Made by a program: the position numbers and the translations under genes. Of a stretch of 64,000 nucleotides of DNA, positions 36,085 through 44,440 are shown in pieces. How positions within the stretch are numbered: position 1 is the first letter of the stretch; each line of letters opens with the position of its first letter. The DNA comes from Spirochaetales bacterium (GTDB lineage Bacteria; Spirochaetota; Spirochaetia; DAHUYW01): the NCBI GenBank assembly GCA_027306915.1, contig DAHUYW010000004.1:100168-164167 (forward strand), in the 5' to 3' direction. Below the pieces are notes generated by a model. The model worked only from the letters and a program-made list of their open reading frames with translations, was not told the DNA's origin and did no database searches.

Positions 36085-37127
36085 GGGTCGATCAAGGCCG
36101 GCGCGCATCGGCAGCTGCGATGTCCGCCGTCGGCATGACTGCCGTGCGCGTGGGCAAGCTCTTCCCGCGGCGACCGTGGGAGGGGAGGATTCTCTCGCTC
36201 CACGAGGAGGCCGCGAACCTCCTCCATGAAAGCGGCCTCCTGCTCTCCCTGGTGACGCGCAGCGGCTCGATGACTGATCTCTCGGTTGAGCTCCGGCTTC
36301 CCGGAGACGGCTCGCTTCGCTCTCTGCTCGAGCGCGGCGCACGCGCGGCGGGGAGCGCCAACCTTCTCACGCTGGGGGATCTCGCGATCGACCTCTCGGC
36401 GGCGCCGCTCTGGAGCGGGGCGCTCACTGCCCGCATGCTTGCCGGCGCGAGCCATTCCGGCTCATCGCGCTTTCTACCCTCGCGGGTCCGACTGCTTCCC
36501 GGACACGGACGAACGCCCAGCCTGGCGCCGCTCGCGGGGGTGGCGACCCTCCTCGGCCAGGCCCTTGCGATCAACGCCGGCGAGGAGGGGCTCGCGGGGC
36601 TCGCTCTCCGCCCCGAGGGCACCAATCGCTTCGCCCTGCGCTGCGGGGAGCTCCTTGCCGCCGTCGAGGCTCCGGCGACGCGCCGCCGGCGGATACCGCT
36701 CGCCTCCCGGCCCGTAGCCCTTCGGGGGCTCTCGCCTCTCGTCGGGCTCGGGATCGGGCTCACCCCCTCGGGCGACGATTTCCTTGCCGGCGCGCTCCTC
36801 GGCGAGCGAATCGCCCTGCTTGCCGGAAGCGGCCGTCCTCCCCTTCTCATCGATCGGGAGGAGATTGCCGGAGCGCTTGCCGGAACCAGCGCCGCCGGAG
36901 CGACTCTCCTCCGGCTTGCCCTTCACGACTCCTTTCCCGCCTACCTGCTCGACCTCGCACGCGAGGTGGTCGCGGCACGCGGTCCTGCTGAAGTGCTCGC
37001 CGCCGTCAGGCGCGCGGCCACCCACGGGGAGACCTCGGGCAGCGACGCCTGCACCGGGCTCTGGTGGTACTTGAGGCTCCTGTCCCGCGGGGCGCCGGGC
37101 AATGCGCCCGCCGTCAGCTCGTCGTGA
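36081..37127 (+). CDS. DUF2877 protein, AllH-like oxamate transcarbamylase component
   Basis: A 348-residue cytoplasmic protein. The two DUF2877 signatures are present: GLGIGLTPSGDDFLAGALLG and, near the end, ATHGETSGSDACTGL. In E. coli the homologue AllH (YlbF) acts with AllF (FdrA) and AllG (YlbE) as oxamate transcarbamylase. Homologues of those two are encoded 8 kb downstream, so this is probably the third component although it is separated. The start is uncertain: GTG at 36081 couples to the DUF1295 stop, while ATGs at 36120 and 36135 lack a clear Shine-Dalgarno. Its end overlaps a convergent gene by 14 bases. Confidence 0.78.
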   Translation: MRVDQGRRASAAAMSAVGMTAVRVGKLFPRRPWEGRILSLHEEAANLLHESGLLLSLVTRSGSMTDLSVELRLPGDGSLRSLLERGARAAGSANLLTLGDLAIDLSAAPLWSGALTARMLAGASHSGSSRFLPSRVRLLPGHGRTPSLAPLAGVATLLGQALAINAGEEGLAGLALRPEGTNRFALRCGELLAAVEAPATRRRRIPLASRPVALRGLSPLVGLGIGLTPSGDDFLAGALLGERIALLAGSGRPPLLIDREEIAGALAGTSAAGATLLRLALHDSFPAYLLDLAREVVAARGPAEVLAAVRRAATHGETSGSDACTGLWWYLRLLSRGAPGNAPAVSSS

Positions 37128-37845
37128 GGTGAGGCTTGAATCCCAATCCGTACAGCTTGATGCCGACGGCGATGAACCAAGCAGGCAAGAGAAGACCGTA
37201 GAGGCTATAGAGGGCGCCGATCTGAGGCCGGATCGCCTCGAAGATCATGCCGATTGCGCCCGCGGCAATTCCCAGGTAGGCTACCCCGACCGGGAAGATG
37301 CCCCGCACCATGCACAACGACAGGACAAGAATCCCCACCGCGGTCAGGATCCCCGCCGAGGAAACCGCGTTCGCAGTAGCTAGGAAGCCCTCTGCCGCAC
37401 TGACGAGCGCAACGCGCTGGGCATCCCCCGCCGCCGTCACATATTGACCGCTTAGGTAGAGAAGCCCTCCGCTCAAGGATTGGGGGCTCGCGTCTAGGGC
37501 AAGGGCTACCACCTCGGAGACAATTCCTACCAGCCCGCCGAGCGCCGCGGCGCTCTTGTTTACCTCTTTGAGAGAGACCGAGACGGCGAGGAACACACCG
37601 AGGGCAGGAACGCTTAGGCCCACGAAGCATATCAGCTCCGCGAGATAGACCGCCCTATGGGAGGCGATGTACTCCAAGACGGCGGCTCCTCCTGCGGCCG
37701 GAGGCTGCGGTGCGGCGAACAGGAGCACCAGGGGTACGACAACCATGATCACATAGAGCAGGGCCAAGAGGCTCCCGACTGCATAGAGCATTCGCCACGA
37801 TGGATCCGGCGAAACCTCGACTCGTCTGAGGCCGTGCCTCTTCAT
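37114..37845 (-). CDS. DUF4386-like membrane protein
   Basis: A 243-residue protein with about six hydrophobic helices. The order of helices and the loops SLKEVNKSAAALGGLVGI and GNA-like small-residue stretches resemble DUF4386 proteins, whose function is unknown. It lies 12 bases after the molybdenum hydroxylase large subunit and is probably the last gene of that operon. Whether it serves the hydroxylase, for instance as an electron or substrate partner, cannot be judged. Confidence 0.55.
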   Translation of the reverse strand: MKRHGLRRVEVSPDPSWRMLYAVGSLLALLYVIMVVVPLVLLFAAPQPPAAGGAAVLEYIASHRAVYLAELICFVGLSVPALGVFLAVSVSLKEVNKSAAALGGLVGIVSEVVALALDASPQSLSGGLLYLSGQYVTAAGDAQRVALVSAAEGFLATANAVSSAGILTAVGILVLSLCMVRGIFPVGVAYLGIAAGAIGMIFEAIRPQIGALYSLYGLLLPAWFIAVGIKLYGLGFKPHLTTS

Positions 37846-37857
37846 CCTACACGCGTC

Positions 37858-40314
37858 TCACGGCTCCGCCGCGCGGTCGGGGGTGTGGCTCCGCAGCTCC
37901 GGGGCTGAGCGGCAGGAGCCCGTCGGGCTCTTGGTGATCCAGTTGTCGATCGGCTCCTTGTTTCGGATCGCCCGCCAGACGTCCTCGAAGCGCATGGGCA
38001 TGTGGAGCAGCTCCGCGCCGGTTGCGCCCTGGATCGCATTTCCGAGCGCCGGGGCAACCGAGATCATCGGATGCTCGCCGACGCCGCGGGCGCCGAAGGG
38101 CCCGTCCAGCTGCGGGGTCTCCACCACGAAGCTCTCGATCTCCTCGGGCAGGTCGCGAGCTGTGGGGATCTTGTTGTCGGTAAAGGATGGATTGAGGAGG
38201 TGGCCCTGCTCGTCGTAGATGTAGCCCTCGCAGGTTGCGGTCCCGAGCCCCTGGATCATCCCGCCGACGCACTGTCCCCGCACGATGGCCGGGTTGATCG
38301 CCTTGCCCACGTCGAAGACCGAGGCCACCTTGAGGACGCGGTACTCGCCGGTCTCGGGATTCACCTCGGCGACGACGCCGTGGGCGCCGTAGGTCCAATC
38401 GAGGGCGGGGAGCCCCTGTCCGGTCTCCTTGTCGAGGTTGGTAAGGCCCTGCGCGATGTAGCGTCCAACCCCCACGAGCGGCCCGCCGATGCCGTTGCCG
38501 TCGGGATAGGCGTAGCCCACCGAGAGCTGAGCGAAGGTTACCGACCGCGCCGGAGCGTGTGCGACGAAGATTTTCGCCTCGTCATGGTCAAGGTCACTCT
38601 GCTCTGCGCGAAGGACCTGGGCTGCGACCTCATAGGCCTTCCCGAGGAGGTCGTCGCAGGCGAGCAGCGCCGCGTTTCCGCTGAGGATGAGGCCCTTCGA
38701 GGCAACGGTCTGCCAGTCGTAGGGATCGTGGTCGGTATCTTTCTCGATGACCACCTTCACCCGCTCGAGCGGAAAGCGCAGCCGCTCGGCGACGATCTGC
38801 GCGATGGCGGTAGCCGAGCCTTGGCCGATCTCCGTCAGGGCGAAGTTCACATTCACCGTGCCGTCGCTGTTCATTTTGATGATGACGGCCGTGGCCGTGA
38901 AGGGGGGCATCGCCGGCGCCTTGTGGAGCGCGGCCACACCCTTGCCGATCTTCCACCCGCTCTTCTTCTCGCGCGCCTCTTCCTCCGGGGTGAGCTTGCC
39001 GTAGCCCACCGCCTTCGCCGCCGTGTCGATGCACTTGACCACGTTGCCTGAATGCTCGCTTAGCTTCTCGCCGGTAAGGGTGATTGAGCCCGGGTGCAGG
39101 GCATTCTTGCGCCGGAACTCGACCGGATCCATCCCGATGGCGTGCGCCACCAGGTCCATGTGGCGCTCCAGCCCCCAGTGAAACTCAACGTGCCCGAAGC
39201 CGCGATAGGCGGTGCCGTAAGGCTTGTTGGTGTAGATGGTGTAGGCATCGAGCCAGGCGTTGGGGATCTCATAGGGACCGGCCCCGGAATAGCCGGAGGC
39301 TCGCGTGACATTTACGGCGTAGTCGGCGTAGGCTCCCGCATCCCAATACATGGTCATCTGCTGGGCGACGATCTTCCCATCCGCGCGAACGCCGGTCTTT
39401 ATCCGGTAGGTGAGCGCGCTGCGGCAGGGCAGCAGGCTGAACTCCTCCTCCCGCGTAGCCTGGAACTTCACCGGCCTGCCTCCCGCCTTGCGCGAGAGGC
39501 AAGCGACCAGCGGCTCGAGATGGATTCCCGCCTTGCCGCCGAAACCCCCGCCGACATGAGGGACGATTACCCGGACGTTATTCAGGGGCAGCTTGAAGGC
39601 GAAACAGAAGAGGTTCCGCACGGTGAAGGGCGACTGGGCACTGGTCCAGATGGTGATGTTGTCGCCGCTTTTCCACTCCACGATGGCGACATGCGTCTCC
39701 ATCGGGACGTGCTGCACGGAGGGGTTGGTGTATTCCCGCTCGACCACCCACTCCGCCTCGGCGAACCCCTTCTCGATATCCCCTTTGCGGAGCTTGGTGA
39801 GGTTGGCGATGTTGGTACCGGGAATCGGCGTGAAAACCTCTTTCACGTAGTCGTAGCTGCCGAGATCCGGATGGACCAGGGGTGCATCCTTCTTGAGCGC
39901 CTCGACATGGTTGAGCACCGCGGGTAGGACCTCGTAGTCGACCTCGATAAGGTCCACCGCCTTCCGTGCTATCGCGAGGGTATCCGCGGCGACCGCCGCC
40001 ACGGCCTCGCCATAGTGGCGCACCTCATCCTTTGCAAGGATATCCTTGTCGACCACGTACAGCCCGAGACGATAGGAGAGCTCTTTACCGGTGAGAACCG
40101 CCCGGACCCCCGGAAGGGCGGCGGCTTTCGCGGTGTTGACCTTCTTGATTCGAGCGCGGGCGTGGGGACTCTTCTTCACCTGGGCGTAGAGCATGCCGGG
40201 AAGAACCATATCGCTCGCATAGATCGCCTCCCCGGTGAGCTTCTCCCTTGCGTCAACGCGGGTTGCGTCGCGACCGACATATCGCAGGCTCTTGAGCTCG
40301 ACCTCTTCAAACAT
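37858..40314 (-). CDS. Xanthine dehydrogenase-family molybdenum-binding subunit
   Basis: An 818-residue molybdopterin subunit. It has the N-terminal hammerhead domain (DAREKLTGEAIYASD...LPGMLYAQ), the cofactor loops GGGFGGKAG and AYRGFGHVE, and the catalytic Glu747 in GARGVGEHP. The AYRGFG form, rather than the AYRCSFR of CO dehydrogenase, places it with hydroxylases of purines, aldehydes and N-heterocycles. It would hydroxylate a substrate carbon using water. The last 30 residues (RSAPELRSHTPDRAAEP) look like a tail outside the fold. It overlaps the FeS subunit by eight bases. Opposite this operon lies a pyrimidine permease gene, pointing to a pyrimidine-like substrate. Confidence 0.9.
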   Translation of the reverse strand: MFEEVELKSLRYVGRDATRVDAREKLTGEAIYASDMVLPGMLYAQVKKSPHARARIKKVNTAKAAALPGVRAVLTGKELSYRLGLYVVDKDILAKDEVRHYGEAVAAVAADTLAIARKAVDLIEVDYEVLPAVLNHVEALKKDAPLVHPDLGSYDYVKEVFTPIPGTNIANLTKLRKGDIEKGFAEAEWVVEREYTNPSVQHVPMETHVAIVEWKSGDNITIWTSAQSPFTVRNLFCFAFKLPLNNVRVIVPHVGGGFGGKAGIHLEPLVACLSRKAGGRPVKFQATREEEFSLLPCRSALTYRIKTGVRADGKIVAQQMTMYWDAGAYADYAVNVTRASGYSGAGPYEIPNAWLDAYTIYTNKPYGTAYRGFGHVEFHWGLERHMDLVAHAIGMDPVEFRRKNALHPGSITLTGEKLSEHSGNVVKCIDTAAKAVGYGKLTPEEEAREKKSGWKIGKGVAALHKAPAMPPFTATAVIIKMNSDGTVNVNFALTEIGQGSATAIAQIVAERLRFPLERVKVVIEKDTDHDPYDWQTVASKGLILSGNAALLACDDLLGKAYEVAAQVLRAEQSDLDHDEAKIFVAHAPARSVTFAQLSVGYAYPDGNGIGGPLVGVGRYIAQGLTNLDKETGQGLPALDWTYGAHGVVAEVNPETGEYRVLKVASVFDVGKAINPAIVRGQCVGGMIQGLGTATCEGYIYDEQGHLLNPSFTDNKIPTARDLPEEIESFVVETPQLDGPFGARGVGEHPMISVAPALGNAIQGATGAELLHMPMRFEDVWRAIRNKEPIDNWITKSPTGSCRSAPELRSHTPDRAAEP

Positions 40315-40795
40315 GCCTCAACTCCCCTTTCTTCACCGGCTGGCCCGAGGCCTCCAGAACAGCCTCGATGATCTGCTCGTAACCGGTGCAGCGGCAGAAG
40401 TTCCCCTCGATGCCGTCCTTGATCTGCTCGACCGTCGGCTTGGGGGTTCGCCGCAACAGGTCGCGCACCGACATGACCATGCCGCCCGTGCAGAATCCGC
40501 ACTGGACCGCGTTGTGATGCTCGAAGGCCGCCTGAATTTCCGAAAGCTTCCCGTCCTTCGCCTCGCCCTCGATCGTCTCCACGTTCGATCCGTCGGCTTC
40601 GACGGCAAGGACCATGCAGGAGTTCACCGCCCTCCCGTTGAGGATGACCGTGCACGCTCCGCACTCGCCGGCGCCGCATCCTTCCTTTGTCCCGGTGATT
40701 CCAAGGTCCTCGCGCAGAAAGTGAAGGAGCGTTCGGTTTTCTTCGACCTCGCGCTCGTAGCGCCCGCCGTTTATCGTCATCGCGATTCTCATCAT
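40307..40795 (-). CDS. Xanthine dehydrogenase-family [2Fe-2S] subunit
   Basis: A 162-residue subunit. The plant-ferredoxin-like cluster has Cys40, Cys45, Cys48 and Cys60; the helical domain cluster has Cys99, Cys102, Cys134 and Cys136. It passes electrons from the molybdenum site to FAD. The start is an ATGATG pair behind GGAGGTGA; the first ATG overlaps the FAD subunit stop, the second (40792) has better spacing. Confidence 0.93.
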   Translation of the reverse strand: MMRIAMTINGGRYEREVEENRTLLHFLREDLGITGTKEGCGAGECGACTVILNGRAVNSCMVLAVEADGSNVETIEGEAKDGKLSEIQAAFEHHNAVQCGFCTGGMVMSVRDLLRRTPKPTVEQIKDGIEGNFCRCTGYEQIIEAVLEASGQPVKKGELRHV

Positions 40796-41607
40796 TTCAC
40801 CTCCGTGAGGAGCCTTCGGATGAACACCCCTACCATGAACTCGCGATATTCCTTGGTGCATCGAACGTCGCTTATGGGGCTTATCGCTCGCATCGCGGCG
40901 GCAACCACCGCGTCGGCCGGCTCGCTTTCCTTGAGGTCGCCGACGAAGACGGGAGTCGGCGCGGCCGAGCTTATCCCCAATCGCAGCGCACCGTCCTTCT
41001 TGGCGAGAGCTACTCCGACGATGCCCAGGTCGTGGCCGTTGATCCTCTTCAGCTTGTGATATGAGCCGCGAGTGTCGGCCGCGCGCGCGGGAACCTCGAT
41101 TCGCTCGAGAAGCTCGTCCTTCTGCAGAACGGTCTTTTTGACTCCCGTAAAGAACTCTCGAAAGGGTACCTCGCGCTCGCCCCGATGCGACACGATGACC
41201 GCCTTTGCATTGAGACAGAGCAGAGCGGGGGCCATGTCGGAGCAGGGGGAGGCATTCACGACATTCCCGATCACGGTGGCGCGGTTCCTCACCTGATGCG
41301 AAGCCAGGTCGCGGGCGCACACGGCGAGAAGTGGAAAAGCGCTTCGGATCTTCTCGTTCTCTAGAACCTCGTTGATGGTTGCCGAGGCACGAATGATAAG
41401 CCCCTCGCGCTCGCTCCAGGAAATCCCTGCAAAACCTTCTACGCTCTTGACGTTGACGACATAATCCGGCGCCGCGAGTCCGTTTCGGATATTAACGAGG
41501 AGATCAGTTCCTCCTGCGAGAAGCTTCGCGGATGCGCCGTGCTCGCCGAGCATGCGCAGGAGCTCTTCCCGCGTTCTGGGTGCCAGATATCGGAAGGCGT
41601 GTAGCAT
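40792..41607 (-). CDS. Xanthine dehydrogenase-family FAD-binding subunit
   Basis: A 271-residue CoxM/XdhB-like protein: AKLLAGGTDLLVNIR for FAD pyrophosphate, ATVIGNVVNASPCSDMAPALL for the second FAD loop, and a C-terminal CODH-type domain. It is the first gene of the hydroxylase operon and takes electrons to the final acceptor, NAD+ or another carrier. The start at 41607 follows AAGGAGG at five bases. Confidence 0.93.
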   Translation of the reverse strand: MLHAFRYLAPRTREELLRMLGEHGASAKLLAGGTDLLVNIRNGLAAPDYVVNVKSVEGFAGISWSEREGLIIRASATINEVLENEKIRSAFPLLAVCARDLASHQVRNRATVIGNVVNASPCSDMAPALLCLNAKAVIVSHRGEREVPFREFFTGVKKTVLQKDELLERIEVPARAADTRGSYHKLKRINGHDLGIVGVALAKKDGALRLGISSAAPTPVFVGDLKESEPADAVVAAAMRAISPISDVRCTKEYREFMVGVFIRRLLTEVK

Positions 41608-41717
41608 GCAGCCTCCTTGCGGTGGACCTTCCGCCAAAGAAAACAGTTAGCCGCAGCAATAGTCCTTCTGCGACTCCGTGCATGGGAAAACGGAAGATGA
41701 CGTGTATTTATGGCTCT

Positions 41718-41746
41718 AGTAAATCACTGTAATTCGTATTTGTCAA
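41718..41746 (-). promoter_or_regulatory. Promoter of the molybdenum hydroxylase operon
   Basis: TTGACA (41741-41746), 17-base spacer, TTTACT (41718-41723), read on the minus strand; about 105 bases of leader before the FAD-subunit start. Confidence 0.5.
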
Positions 41747-41834
41747 ATTGATTCTTGCGCCCGCCGTGCACCGTGCACGTCGAGCACGAATCGGCTCGAA
41801 AGCGCGTCGTCCCGCGATTCCGCAAACTTTTTCT

Positions 41835-41864
41835 TTGACAAATGCGAAGAGCGGCGCCTAAGAT
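41835..41864 (+). promoter_or_regulatory. Promoter of the pyrimidine permease gene
   Basis: TTGACA (41835-41840), 18-base spacer, TAAGAT (41859-41864); leader of about 108 bases before the permease ATG, which has AAGGAGG. Confidence 0.45.
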
Positions 41865-41978
41865 AATTCTTCCGGCGATCCAAGGATGGAAAGTTGCGTC
41901 CGTTTCGAGTTGGGGTTCGGTACGATCCCCCGAAAAACCTGGGTTCGGGTTTGACACTGCATACTCAAGGAGGCAGTC

Positions 41979-43229
41979 ATGGCGAAATTTGCCAAGATCT
42001 ATGACATTGAAGAAGTCCCTCCGATTGGCAAGTCGATCCCCCTTTCCTTTCAGCACGTCTTTGCCATGTTCGGAGCGACAATTCTTGTTCCACTGCTTAC
42101 GGGCCTCAATCCCGCAGTAACGCTTTTCTGCTCCGGACTGGGCACCCTGATCTTCCATCTCGTCAACAAGGGGAAGGTCCCGGCCTACCTCGGCTCTTCC
42201 TTCGCTTTCATCGCGCCGATAATAGCCGTCTCCAAGACCTACGGCGCACAGGGTGCCCTCGGCGGCATGATGGCTGCCGGAATCGTCTACCTTATCGTAT
42301 TTGCGATTATTGCCTTTGTCGGCCTTGAATGGATCGACCGTGTCCTTCCGACGGTGGTCGTCGGTCCGGTCGTCATGATAATCGGGTTGAGCCTCACCCC
42401 AGTTGCGATTCAGGAAGCGGAGAAGGGACTGTGGACAGCGTTCATTACCGCGGCCATTGTCATCGCTGCAAGCATCTTCGGGAAAGGCTTCTTCAAGATC
42501 ATCCCCATTCTGCTCGGCACTGTCGGGGGCTATATCGTTGCGATCCTCTTCGGACAGGTCAACTTTGACGTTATCAACAAGGCGGCGTGGGTCGGGCTGC
42601 CTCAGCTCACTATCATCACCGGTCACCTGCCGATGCTGAGTTGGGGGGCTGTGAGCCTTATCGCTCCAATTGCAATTGCGACGATAGTCGAGGATACCGG
42701 CCACCTGCTCGTCATCGGTGAGACCGTCGACCGCGATCTCATGCACAACCCCGGCCTACATAGGGTCCTGCTCGGGAACGGGCTTGCGACCTTCGTGGCT
42801 GGTTTCCTCGGAGGTGTCCCGGAGACCACCTACGGCGAGAACATCGGCGTGCTTGCGATCACTCGCGTGTTCAGCTCCCGCGTGATCCAGGGGGCGGCTA
42901 TCATCGCCATCATCCTGAGCTTCATCGGGAAGTTCGGCGCCGCAATCGAGACGATCCCTGAGCCGGTTCTCGGCGGGGTCACGATCATCCTCTACGGAAT
43001 GATCGCCTCGGTCGGTTTGCGGAACATGGTCGAAGCGAGGGTCAATATGGCCAACAACCGCAACCTCCTCATCGTCTCGGTCATCTTCACCCTGGGAGTC
43101 GGCGGCATCGCGCTCACCTTCGGCAAGATATCCTTCATCGGAATCGGGCCGGCGGCGATCATCGGTATCCTTCTGAACCTCGTTCTTCCGAGAGACAAGG
43201 AAGCCGTCGAAGCGACGACCGTCAAGTGA
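41979..43229 (+). CDS. UraA-type nucleobase:H+ symporter (NCS2 family)
   Basis: A 416-residue membrane transporter with 14 predicted segments. It aligns closely with E. coli UraA: FGATILVPLLTGLNPAV, GSSFAFIAPI, PGLHRVLLGNGLAT and TTYGENIGVLAITRV. The two Glu residues that hold uracil in UraA (Glu241 and Glu290) are kept as Glu238 and Glu287; the His after the first is Asp here. These features mark pyrimidine rather than xanthine/urate transporters. It is divergent from the molybdenum hydroxylase operon and upstream of the fdrA operon, so it likely imports the substrate for these enzymes. Confidence 0.9.
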   Translation: MAKFAKIYDIEEVPPIGKSIPLSFQHVFAMFGATILVPLLTGLNPAVTLFCSGLGTLIFHLVNKGKVPAYLGSSFAFIAPIIAVSKTYGAQGALGGMMAAGIVYLIVFAIIAFVGLEWIDRVLPTVVVGPVVMIIGLSLTPVAIQEAEKGLWTAFITAAIVIAASIFGKGFFKIIPILLGTVGGYIVAILFGQVNFDVINKAAWVGLPQLTIITGHLPMLSWGAVSLIAPIAIATIVEDTGHLLVIGETVDRDLMHNPGLHRVLLGNGLATFVAGFLGGVPETTYGENIGVLAITRVFSSRVIQGAAIIAIILSFIGKFGAAIETIPEPVLGGVTIILYGMIASVGLRNMVEARVNMANNRNLLIVSVIFTLGVGGIALTFGKISFIGIGPAAIIGILLNLVLPRDKEAVEATTVK

Positions 43230-43354
43230 GGCGCACGGCGACCGCGCGGCGGGCTTGATGCCGGAAACTTGCGCCGCCGCGCCGCCGAGCGCCCGAACAA
43301 CGAGGGGGCCGGTGTGCGGAAATGCGGCAAGCCGACCCTCTTCTCAGGCCCGCC

Positions 43355-43831
43355 TCAAGGAGCTGCTATCAGGGCTTTGGCTATCGCGTCGAGCTCTTCC
43401 AGCCGAATTGAGCGAATGTCTTTTTCGACCACCGCGCGGACCAGGAAGCGATCGACGAGCGATAGACGCTTGAGCTCGATCGCCCCACCGACGACCCTGC
43501 GAATCCGCGCGTGCGCGGTGAGCCACGGCGGAAAGGCGGCCTCGAGCTCGGACTGCGCCCGTTCGCCCGTGTAGAGGCAGCAGATGAAGAGTCCGACCGC
43601 CGCGCGAAGGAGGTCCTTGCGGTTGGCCTCGCAGAAACGTTCGACCGCCTTCATCACGCGACCGGCATAGATAGGCCCCGCCACCACGATGGCGTCGAAG
43701 CCGTCTAAACCGCCCCGCACGCGCCGGCGCATGTCGCGCGCCTCGACTTCGCCCGGCAGACGCTTCGCGAGATAGCGAGCGCATTCCTCGGTCGTCCCGT
43801 ACCGCGTTGCGTAGGCGATCAGGGTCTTCAT
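43355..43831 (-). CDS. Flavodoxin-domain protein (HemG-like)
   Basis: A 158-residue FMN-binding flavodoxin fold: TLIAYATRYGTTEECARYLAK for the FMN phosphate loop and VAGPIYAGRVMKAVERF. This is the layout of HemG-type protoporphyrinogen oxidase/flavodoxin domain proteins. With no haem genes nearby, a general electron-transfer role is equally likely. Its start overlaps the stop of the PQ-loop gene (ATGA). Confidence 0.82.
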   Translation of the reverse strand: MKTLIAYATRYGTTEECARYLAKRLPGEVEARDMRRRVRGGLDGFDAIVVAGPIYAGRVMKAVERFCEANRKDLLRAAVGLFICCLYTGERAQSELEAAFPPWLTAHARIRRVVGGAIELKRLSLVDRFLVRAVVEKDIRSIRLEELDAIAKALIAAP

Positions 43832-44121
43832 ACTCCCCCTTCCTTTGCGTCTTGCGCGCTCCTGCGGATGTGATAGAGGCGGTTCCGCAGATACAGCGCG
43901 GTGTCGGCAGCGACCATGACTCCGTTGAGCGCGTAGAGATAGACCACCGCGTCCGGGTCGTAGAATATCTTGTGGAGAATGCCTGCGATGTAGCCGACCA
44001 ACAGCGCGAGCAGGAAGATGAGGCTCTTTGAGCCGACCTCTCGCGTCTTCCATGATTTGTAGATCGAAAACGGCCATGCCAGCCCGAAACAGACCAGCAT
44101 GATTATCTCGAAAACACTCAT
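43828..44121 (-). CDS. PQ-loop (SemiSWEET-like) small membrane protein
   Basis: A 97-residue, three-helix protein with GLAWPFSIYKSWKTREVGSKS, the PQ-loop-type motif of half-sized SWEET relatives. Such proteins dimerise to form a small-solute passage; the substrate is unknown. GGGAG precedes the start. It is translationally coupled to the flavodoxin gene, and both run against the direction of their neighbours. Confidence 0.78.
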   Translation of the reverse strand: MSVFEIIMLVCFGLAWPFSIYKSWKTREVGSKSLIFLLALLVGYIAGILHKIFYDPDAVVYLYALNGVMVAADTALYLRNRLYHIRRSAQDAKEGGV

Positions 44122-44225
44122 TGCGCGCTCCCACTCGTGGCGCCATCATAGCGGAGTTGTCCGACGCTCGCAACGATCGTCCACACAGGGCCGGATCGCG
44201 GCTGCGCCTCGCCGGCTCATTTTCT

Positions 44226-44254
44226 TTGACAGATTTGCAGTCGCGGTCTATAAT
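44226..44254 (+). promoter_or_regulatory. Consensus sigma-70 promoter of the fdrA operon
   Basis: TTGACA (44226-44231), exactly 17 bases, TATAAT (44249-44254): a perfect match to both hexamers. It drives the seven-gene operon that ends with the terminator near 51.95 kb. Such strength suggests control by a repressor or by the long leader. Confidence 0.8.
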
Positions 44255-44260
44255 CGATTC

Positions 44261-44440
44261 AAGTAGCTCGGCTCTGCCGTCGATGCTCGCCGCGATAATC
44301 AAAAGTTCCTGCAGACAACCCAAAGCGTGAACTAACGCCGCGAGGCTCGAAGAAAACGAAGCTGTTGCGTTCAGCATTCCCATCTTTGCCCGCGGGCGGT
44401 CCGTTTCTGCGGGCAGGCGCAGGAAGGCGGAGAGGCAATT
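44261..44440 (+). other. 180-base untranslated leader of the fdrA operon
   Basis: From the predicted transcription start to the fdrA GTG. No coding sequence was recognised. A stem (TGCCCGC at 44387-44393 with GCGGGCA at 44409-44415) lies just ahead of the Shine-Dalgarno GGAGAGG. It does not match any riboswitch I can recall, including the purine and guanidine classes, but length and structure leave regulation possible. Confidence 0.4.

Larger units (their letters stand above)
41608..41978. other. Divergent control region between hydroxylase operon and pyrimidine permease
   Basis: 371 bases without a gene. It holds two outward-facing promoters, each with a perfect TTGACA, and both -35 boxes sit in a TTTGACAAA context (as TTTGTCAAA at 41739-41747 and directly at 41834-41842). 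The left copy is an 11-bp palindrome, ATTTGTCAAAT. A shared regulator is possible, but the -35 consensus alone explains much of the similarity. Confidence 0.5.

Noticed and set aside
41738..41842. TTTGTCAAA and TTTGACAAA as a common regulator site for the hydroxylase, permease and fdrA promoters.
   Set aside because: All copies contain the -35 hexamer TTGACA, and the flanking matches are only one to three bases. Not enough for a separate motif.
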